The translations under genes and the position numbers were made by a program. Below, piece after piece: positions 58,984 to 64,000 of a DNA stretch of 64,000 nt; position 1 is the first letter of the stretch, and each line of letters starts with the position of its first letter. The stretch covers positions 171,895 through 235,894 of the forward strand of contig DXML01000009.1 in the NCBI GenBank assembly GCA_019414205.1. The letters run 5' to 3'. The notes under the pieces were generated by a model. The model ran no database searches, had not been told where the DNA came from, and worked only from the letters and a program-made list of their open reading frames with translations. The DNA is from Collinsella sp. (GTDB lineage Bacteria > Actinomycetota > Coriobacteriia > Coriobacteriales > Coriobacteriaceae).

Positions 58984-59510
58984 AGGGCGAGCGCCCCATC
59001 GGGGTGCTGCTGGTGTTTGCTTGCCTGACCGTGGCGATAGCGGCGGTGCTTTGGGGGCTTAACGCCGCGCGGCAGCAGCGTCCTGGGACCGCCTCCGATT
59101 TGGGCTCAGATTCGGCGGTGGCGTCTCAAAAAGATGAGATGCGAGATGCGGACGATTCGGATGTCGCTGTCACGGCGCAAACCTTTCTGCGGACGCTCGA
59201 CAAGCGGTCTGGCACTGCGACGGATTCGCCTGAGGGCAACGCGATTGCGGTCCGGCTTGCATGGTCCGAGGACCGACCGATGACCGAAGCGGCGGCGGAT
59301 ATGCTGCGTGCCTATCGCGAGGTACCCACGGCGCAACTTGCTCTGAGCGGCTATCTCGACATCAAGGGAAACGTGTGGGGTGCCATCGTGCGCGACGGAC
59401 GCGGCTGGGTCGATATGGTGACAATTGCCGCGGATGCTGGCGATGCTTCGTGTCGTCTGCGCGCCGTGCGCCTGAGCCCGCAGGCAACGGACTCAAAGGA
59501 GGGATCGTGA
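58947..59510 (+). CDS. Membrane-anchored hypothetical protein of the tad operon
   Basis: This protein of up to 187 residues has one N-terminal helix (IGVLLVFACLTVAIAAVLWGLNAARQQ) and an exported domain with no recognised family. It ends in a hydrophilic Ser/Glu tail. ATG 58947 overlaps the end of flp; GTG 59004 would start right at the membrane helix and may be the true start. It stands between flp and the small pseudopilin gene in one transcript. A role in pilus assembly is inferred from place only. Confidence 0.6.
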   Translation: MGCDQRGHQQPVEGERPIGVLLVFACLTVAIAAVLWGLNAARQQRPGTASDLGSDSAVASQKDEMRDADDSDVAVTAQTFLRTLDKRSGTATDSPEGNAIAVRLAWSEDRPMTEAAADMLRAYREVPTAQLALSGYLDIKGNVWGAIVRDGRGWVDMVTIAADAGDASCRLRAVRLSPQATDSKEGS

Positions 59511-59511
59511 A

Positions 59512-59730
59512 ATGCATGATGTCCTGCGTGAGGAATCTGCCCAGGCGACGGTCGAATACGCCATCGTCACGGTGGCGCTGTTATCGATCGTGCTGGCGAT
59601 CGCGGGACTTTGGCGTGCCGGCACCGATGGGCGCTTGGCGGCGCTGGTTGAGCGGGCGGCATCTCATGGCGTTGCCTCGACGTCGGTTATCGACGCCGCT
59701 GCGGCCGCTAAGGACATCGCGTTGTATTGA
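59512..59730 (+). CDS. Small Flp/TadE-like pseudopilin
   Basis: This 72-residue protein has the pilin-type N-terminus REESAQATVEYAIVTVALLSIVLAIAGLW, with cleavage after Ala in ESA|QATVE, followed by a short hydrophilic tail. Its leader is shorter than that of flp. AAGGAGGG precedes the ATG. It may be a minor pilin or a TadE/F-like pseudopilin. Confidence 0.75.
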   Translation: MHDVLREESAQATVEYAIVTVALLSIVLAIAGLWRAGTDGRLAALVERAASHGVASTSVIDAAAAAKDIALY

Positions 59731-60202
59731 TGCCGCGCGCGAGGACCGGGCGCAGTCTACGGTCGAGGCCGCTTTTTTGCTGCCGACGTTTCTGACACTC
59801 ATCCTTCTCGCGCTGCAACCGGTGTGCCTGCTCTATACGCGCGCGGTCATGGAGTCTGCCGCCGCCGAGACCGCGCGGCTCATGACCACGACGACAGCGG
59901 AGGACGACGATCTTAAGGAGTTCGCCCGCCGCCGACTTGCCGCAGTGCCCAACGTTTCGATCTTTCATGCCGGCGGGCCGTTGTCGTGGGATATCGAGCT
60001 TGGCCGGGCCGGTGCGGGTGGCGTCTCGTCCGTGTCCGTTTCCGGCGAGGTCAAGCCGTTGCCTGTGATCGGTACGTTTGCGCAGGCTATGGGTGGTACC
60101 GCCGAGGGCGGCTACGTTGAGCTCAAGGTCGATGTCTCGTATCAATCGCGTCCCGAATGGCTGGAGGGAGATTATGATTCGTGGATTGCTGCATGGGATT
60201 AA
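59666..60202 (+). CDS. TadE-like pseudopilin
   Basis: The open frame gives about 178 residues if ATG 59666 is used. Residues about 28-60 read EDRAQSTVEAAFLLPTFLTLILLALQPV, a TadE-type pseudopilin N-terminus with cleavage after Ala in DRA|QSTVE. The exported part has no recognised motif. The start is uncertain: ATG 59666 lies inside the previous gene and has only a weak GGGCGG ribosome site; an ATT or coupled start near 59726 is possible. The next gene begins before its stop. Confidence 0.72.
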   Translation: MALPRRRLSTPLRPLRTSRCIDAAREDRAQSTVEAAFLLPTFLTLILLALQPVCLLYTRAVMESAAAETARLMTTTTAEDDDLKEFARRRLAAVPNVSIFHAGGPLSWDIELGRAGAGGVSSVSVSGEVKPLPVIGTFAQAMGGTAEGGYVELKVDVSYQSRPEWLEGDYDSWIAAWD

Positions 60203-62327
60203 GCGTTTCTGGTCTAGACGCGTTTTGACGCACCGTCCGAGCTGCCATCGCAAGCGAGGCGGCTTTATGGGTCGAGCCGGTGTCGATCTGTTTATCGAAG
60301 ACGGCGCCTATACCACGCTTTCTTCTGCCGTGGTCATCCTAGTGGTGCTCACATTGTTGTTTTCGTCGACCGCGGCGATATGGAGCATGTCGCGTGCCGG
60401 GGATACCCAGGTGGCGGCTGATAGTGGCGCGCTGGCGGGTGCCAACGTAGTGTCGTCCTATCACACGGCTGCCACGGTGGTTGATGCGAGCATCTTGAGT
60501 CTGGGGCTGGCGGGGTTTGCCACGATCGGGACGGGCCTGGTCGCCATCCTCATCCCGGGTGCCGAGCCGGTTGCCGGCAATATGGTCGACACCGGGATCG
60601 AGATCATTAAAACGCGCAACAAGTTTGCCAAAAGCGCATCGGAAGGCTTACAGAAAATCGAGACGGCCCTGCCGTATCTGATCGCCGCGCGTGCCACGCA
60701 GGCGGTGTCGGCGCAGGATACCGATAGTGTGACCTATACCGGTACGGCGCTTGCCGTGCCCAGGACATCCGAGTCTGACTTCGCTGCGCTCAAAGGGTCA
60801 GAGATCTCGACCGATACCATTAAAGACACATCAGATGATTTAGAGGGTGCGGCCGAGGAGCTGCGGAAGGCTTCTGAGGACACGGCGAAGGCTAAAGAGC
60901 GTGCTTGGCTGGCGGATTGTGGTGGGTCTGACAAGGGCTCGGTCGGCAGCTGTTCTTGCATGTGGGAGCGTGCGAAAAGCCTAACGGATCTCTCCGGTGT
61001 TCAAAATCCGCATTACTCATCGAGCGTTACGTGGGAGCCCCAAGTTGCCCTTGATCGCGCGAAGGACTACTACCATTGGCGTCTGACAAATGAGAAGCCC
61101 CACGGCTCGAGTGTCGAGATGAAGGCAGAGTCTGCGGCGCGTAAGGCGTTTTATACCTATGCGAGCGCGGAGGTCGATCGGGCACATATAACCGAGAACG
61201 GAGACAGGGTTTCCTCCTATATTCCGCTGCTGCCGCGCAACTCTGATGAGGTTCGGGCGACGGAGCTCTATACCGATGCGGTGTGGCCGACGAGCGTGAA
61301 CGATGACAAGGCGTATCTGCATTACGGGACGACCTGCCCTAACTATAAGAAAGGGACGCCGAGCGGATTTGCTTCGGTTGCCGATTACGATGGGCAGGAT
61401 AAATGCAGCAAATGCCATTTTGGCGTTTCGTCGCTTGGTGCTGTTGCGGCGCCTTCAACCTCTATCGAAAACGGCTTCGAGTATCACTTTGACAAGTTTA
61501 AAGACGCCCTGGAAGGCTACGTCGAATGCCGCAACAAAGAGCTCGAGCTCGAACGTCAGACCGAAGACGAGACCGACCGTGCGAGCAATGCGTTTGACCA
61601 GGCCATCAAAGCGCTTTCGGGCGAGCGTCCGCGTATCGCTCCTCCCGGTCGCAACGGCGTGGTTGCCTTTGCGGTTTCGGGTGCCATCTCGAGCCCCGAT
61701 GAGCTCAACTCTTCGTTTAACACGGCAGTCAGGCTTGGCGATCGCGGTGCCATCTCTGCCGCGGTGCTGGCGCCCGATGAGGCGACGGCGCAAAACAACG
61801 TGCTTTCGCGATTTTTCTCGACATTGAAGGAACGCTCGGGTGGCGTTGCCGGCGTACTCGATGGCGTCATGGATGTCTGGGGACGGCTGCTTGTGGGATA
61901 CGGAGACATCCAAGGTTCGGCCGACGAACTTATGGACGAGATGATTAAAGGCCTAGGAGGGGGCAGCGGCGCGTTGGGCTCCATCGCATCGTGGCTCGGC
62001 GATACCGTTTCGGCGTCCGTGGCGGCGTTGGATCTGGAGCCGTGCGACTTGCGCCTGCGAAAGCCGGTGCTGACTGATTCCGCCAACGTCATTAAGAGCC
62101 CGGGGTCTGACATTGCCGGTCTCTCTCAAGCGCAAGACAAGCTGCGAAGTATTCCGTTGGGCGTGACCGATCCCAAGGCGCTTTGCGAAGCGCTGGAATA
62201 TCAAGTCGAGCGCACCATCAGCGGCACGACGTTCACGCTTGCGGAGATTCCGCTGCCCGGCGGCGGTTCCATCCCACTTACCGTCGATGTCACCACACTG
62301 GCGGGTGCCCTGGGCGGTGGGTCGTAA
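60174..62327 (+). CDS. TadG-like large pilus-associated protein
   Basis: This 717-residue protein has a TadG-type N-terminus. A basic leader is followed by FIEDGAYTTLSSAVVILVVLTLLFSSTAAIW and then GDTQVAADSGALAGANVVSS, the A-D-x-x-A-L-A-G-A motif of the TadE/G-like domain. The rest (about 600 residues) is exported, mostly helical and with two Cys groups, CGGSDKGSVGSCSC (about 262-275) and KCSKCHFG (about 415-422), that could form disulphides or bind metal. GGAGGGA lies 4-5 bases before ATG 60174. It overlaps the TadE-like gene by 29 bases. It may be an adhesin or a structural part of the pilus. Confidence 0.78.
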   Translation: MIRGLLHGIKRFWSRRVLTHRPSCHRKRGGFMGRAGVDLFIEDGAYTTLSSAVVILVVLTLLFSSTAAIWSMSRAGDTQVAADSGALAGANVVSSYHTAATVVDASILSLGLAGFATIGTGLVAILIPGAEPVAGNMVDTGIEIIKTRNKFAKSASEGLQKIETALPYLIAARATQAVSAQDTDSVTYTGTALAVPRTSESDFAALKGSEISTDTIKDTSDDLEGAAEELRKASEDTAKAKERAWLADCGGSDKGSVGSCSCMWERAKSLTDLSGVQNPHYSSSVTWEPQVALDRAKDYYHWRLTNEKPHGSSVEMKAESAARKAFYTYASAEVDRAHITENGDRVSSYIPLLPRNSDEVRATELYTDAVWPTSVNDDKAYLHYGTTCPNYKKGTPSGFASVADYDGQDKCSKCHFGVSSLGAVAAPSTSIENGFEYHFDKFKDALEGYVECRNKELELERQTEDETDRASNAFDQAIKALSGERPRIAPPGRNGVVAFAVSGAISSPDELNSSFNTAVRLGDRGAISAAVLAPDEATAQNNVLSRFFSTLKERSGGVAGVLDGVMDVWGRLLVGYGDIQGSADELMDEMIKGLGGGSGALGSIASWLGDTVSASVAALDLEPCDLRLRKPVLTDSANVIKSPGSDIAGLSQAQDKLRSIPLGVTDPKALCEALEYQVERTISGTTFTLAEIPLPGGGSIPLTVDVTTLAGALGGGS

Positions 62328-62803
62328 TGGGCATCCGCACGCGCCTGTGCGAGGAGTGCGCCCAGGCGACGGTCGAGATGGCCGTGGTCACGCCCGTCCT
62401 GCTGGTTCTGGCGCTTATCGTGTACAACGTCATGGTCTTTGCCGGTGCGGTCGCACGCTTCGATCGCGTGGTGCCCGATATCGTGCTAGCACATGCCGTG
62501 GCGCCGAGCGGGGAGGGCGATGGCAGCTCCATCGATGCTTCCGCGACCGTTCAGGCTCAGATCCAACATGCCATGGAAGGCTATGACTTGCTGATCGAGG
62601 TCTCGAGCGAACAGGGTGCGACGACATCGGATGGCGGTTTGCTTTCGCTTTCCGGCACGTTTAGGACCTACACCTGCACCATGCACTATGAGCCGTGGCC
62701 GACTTCTCTCAGCATCGCTGGCGTTCCGCTGGGGGCGCCGACAACGTTGTCGCACGAGCGCGCGGTGACGGTCGATCCATGGCGTCCGGGGGTGGTCATG
62801 TGA
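62327..62803 (+). CDS. TadE-like pseudopilin
   Basis: This 158-residue protein starts MGIRTRLCEECAQATVEMAV, with a type-IV-like cleavage site after Ala in ECA|QATVE and the hydrophobic helix VVTPVLLVLALIVYNVMVFAG. The exported part is not recognised. The ATG overlaps the TadG-like stop (TAATG). It ends the set of pseudopilins. Confidence 0.8.
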   Translation: MGIRTRLCEECAQATVEMAVVTPVLLVLALIVYNVMVFAGAVARFDRVVPDIVLAHAVAPSGEGDGSSIDASATVQAQIQHAMEGYDLLIEVSSEQGATTSDGGLLSLSGTFRTYTCTMHYEPWPTSLSIAGVPLGAPTTLSHERAVTVDPWRPGVVM

Positions 62804-63159
62804 CCGCGGTCTCGTCCTACATCGCCTACGCGCGGGCACTCAATAGGCTGGGTTGGACGCCGGCGGAGTTTGTGGTGGCGGAGTCGTTTGTCGTGCGCCT
62901 GCGCGGCATGCTGGGACGGCATCCGGTTGCCGCCAACGGCTTGCCGCTCGTCATGGCGTTTCCACGCTGCTCTTCGGTCCATACGTGTTTTATGGCCTAT
63001 CCCATCGATATCGCCTTTATCGATGCACGTGGCTATGTCCTCGTATGCTACGAAAACGTACGTCCCTGGCGTATGTGCTCCTGCCCCGGCGCCTGGGCCG
63101 TACTAGAGCGTCCTTCAATCATTGTTTCGACCCCTGCTCTCCAACGCGTGCCGGCTTAA
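62800..63159 (+). CDS. DUF192-family protein
   Basis: This 119-residue protein belongs to DUF192. The conserved block is LPLVMAFPRCSSVHTCFMAYPIDIAFIDARGYVLVCYENVRPWRM, with the usual short motif before the cleft. In other bacteria DUF192 members are often exported, but here no signal peptide is visible. GTG 62800 was chosen (GGGGGTGG upstream, overlap with the previous stop as GTGA); ATG 62779 has no ribosome site. It is the last gene of the apparent tad transcript, which suggests a role with the pilus, as is often seen in Actinobacteria. Confidence 0.78.
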   Translation: MTAVSSYIAYARALNRLGWTPAEFVVAESFVVRLRGMLGRHPVAANGLPLVMAFPRCSSVHTCFMAYPIDIAFIDARGYVLVCYENVRPWRMCSCPGAWAVLERPSIIVSTPALQRVPA

Positions 63160-63217
63160 GAATTGGCGACAGCGGACTTTCGTCATACGAAATTGGGTAA
63201 GATGGAGGAGAAGATGC

Positions 63218-63483
63218 ATGGATGTTGAGATCCATCCCAACGCTAAAAAGCACCTGACGGAAAAGCAGGTGCTTAGCGCTTGGCTTGCGGTTACTGAGTG
63301 CATTCGTCGCGAGCCGAAGGGCGAGCCGCTGAGATGGCTTGCGATTGGATGGCTCCCAGACGGACGAAGCGTGGAGCTTGTCGCGGTCGAGCTTGTCCGT
63401 GGGGGCTTATCATTCATGCCTTGTCTCCAGTCCAGAAGAAATTTTGGCAGGAGATTGAACGGGCTCGGCAAAGGGGTCGATGA
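63218..63483 (+). pseudogene. Frameshifted toxin of a toxin-antitoxin pair (RelE/BrnT-like size)
   Basis: The frame from ATG 63218 (GGAGGAG upstream) reads MDVEIHPNAKKHLTEKQVLS and continues past VELVRGG into a Cys/Arg-rich tail that ends at 63508. In the -1 frame the continuation is LIIHALSPVQKKFWQEIERA and stops at 63483, overlapping the antitoxin start as ATGA, the usual TA layout. A sixth G in the run of five G at about 63401-63405 would restore one protein of about 88 residues. So this is a disrupted toxin, a sequencing error, or a slippage site. The family is not firmly recognised; a small mRNA-interferase fold is likely. Confidence 0.6.
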
Positions 63484-63767
63484 TGGGCAAGACGTATACG
63501 GCCGCTAATGGTCAGGTTGTAACGGATGAAATGATTGACGCGTGGTGCGAGTCGTACGAGCGCGGAGAGTTTCCGGATGGCGAACACACCGTTGGTGGGA
63601 TCGTGCATGGACGGCCCCCACTCTCAGGTGAGGGGACGGCAACGCTGTCGGTCAAGATTCCTCTGGGAATGAAGGAGGCCATTCGTCGACGGGCGGCTGC
63701 CGAGGGGATGACTCCAAGTGAGTTTGCCCGTGCGGCTCTGAGCGAAAAACTTCTTGCTGCCGGCTGA
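63480..63767 (+). CDS. Ribbon-helix-helix antitoxin-like protein
   Basis: This 95-residue protein has a C-terminal ribbon-helix-helix: TATLSVKIPLGMKEAIRRRAAAEGMTPSEFARAALSEKL. The N-terminal half (YTAANGQVVTDEMIDAWCESYERGEFPDGEHTVG) would bind the toxin. ATG 63480 overlaps the stop of the restored toxin frame (ATGA); ATG 63483 is an alternative. Such antitoxins repress their own operon. Confidence 0.78.
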   Translation: MMGKTYTAANGQVVTDEMIDAWCESYERGEFPDGEHTVGGIVHGRPPLSGEGTATLSVKIPLGMKEAIRRRAAAEGMTPSEFARAALSEKLLAAG

Positions 63768-63830
63768 TGCCTCTGACGTGCCGATTTAAAGAACCGAGGC
63801 TGTGCTCAAAAACTTTTTTAAAATTCTCGG

Positions 63831-63858
63831 TTGACCGGAACGCGTCCTTGGTTATACT
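63831..63858 (+). promoter_or_regulatory. Promoter of tRNA-Phe
   Basis: TTGACC (63831-63836) and TATACT (63853-63858) are 16 bases apart, near the sigma-70 optimum. The tRNA begins about 33 bases later. Confidence 0.8.
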
Positions 63859-63890
63859 AATCAAGCCTTGAAACAAGGCACACCTCAAAT

Positions 63891-63963
<73 letters not shown>

Positions 63964-63974
63964 CCTTGAATTGA

Positions 63975-64000
63975 CTAGGACCTCTGCAAAGGGGTCCTTT
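63975..64000 (+). terminator. Terminator after tRNA-Phe, cut by the window end
   Basis: AGGACC and GGTCCT pair around TCTGCAAAGG, and a T-run begins at the window edge. Confidence 0.65.

Overview
The window looks like a chromosomal segment of a human-gut Coriobacteriia member, most probably Collinsella or a close relative. This is inferred from the high GC content with strong G/C third-position bias, GntR/UTRA-controlled mannose-family PTS and SIS genes, a Gram-positive type Tad pilus locus without a secretin, and abundant short intergenic palindromes. No rRNA or other species marker is present, so the genus is an inference.

Left part (1-20.6 kb). After an AT-rich, frame-disrupted remnant (58-641) come a PAP2 phosphatase, a threonine-aldolase-like PLP enzyme and a GNAT acetyltransferase. 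Next is a large amino-sugar / Amadori-product type sugar locus: a divergent GntR and SIS deglycase pair, an EamA transporter, a complete mannose-family PTS (fused IIAB, IIC, IID), a second SIS deglycase, a HAD phosphatase, a YitT protein, a second GntR, RecQ, a third GntR and a third SIS deglycase. The PTS would import and phosphorylate glycated amines or related compounds, and the SIS enzymes would cleave the phosphorylated product. Three candidate operator types are visible. An L-2-hydroxyacid dehydrogenase and a homoserine O-acyltransferase with the acetyl-CoA type residue (E111) follow.

Accessory part (20.6-31.9 kb). A DUF559/AbiEi-like nuclease-fold gene lies between two arrays of a 19-bp repeat. 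Then come 5-FTHF cyclo-ligase, a HicAB toxin-antitoxin pair bracketed by palindromes, a presequence-type M16 peptidase, a third 19-bp repeat array, a Schlafen AlbA_2 protein behind an unusual purine-rich leader, a putative modification-sensing HNH nuclease, a zinc-ribbon protein and a DUF5710 protein.

Core part (32-53.3 kb). tRNA-Val, an EamA transporter, DUF4012 protein, GlmM, M32 carboxypeptidase, a Phe T-box followed by pheS-pheT, a nickel/cobalt ECF transporter (cbiM-cbiQ-cbiO) behind a NikR-like palindrome, a zinc-dependent phospholipase-C-like protein, pyruvate kinase, a P-type Ca2+ ATPase with a striking kissing-loop leader RNA, and RsgA.

Right part (53.5-64 kb). A tad locus (cpaB/rcpC-like, tadZ, tadA, tadB, tadC, flp and several TadE/TadG-like pseudopilins) whose pilins share an A|QxTxE cleavage-site motif; then a DUF192 protein, a toxin-antitoxin pair with a frameshifted toxin, and tRNA-Phe.

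Best candidates for undescribed biology are the leader RNA of the Ca2+ ATPase, the ~220-bp inverted-repeat element (two copies), the GAGCGTGG repeat arrays, the 45-bp 5' hairpin element shared by two unrelated genes, and the 11-bp-phased TTGGTCAG sites in front of the tad operon and the DUF559 gene.
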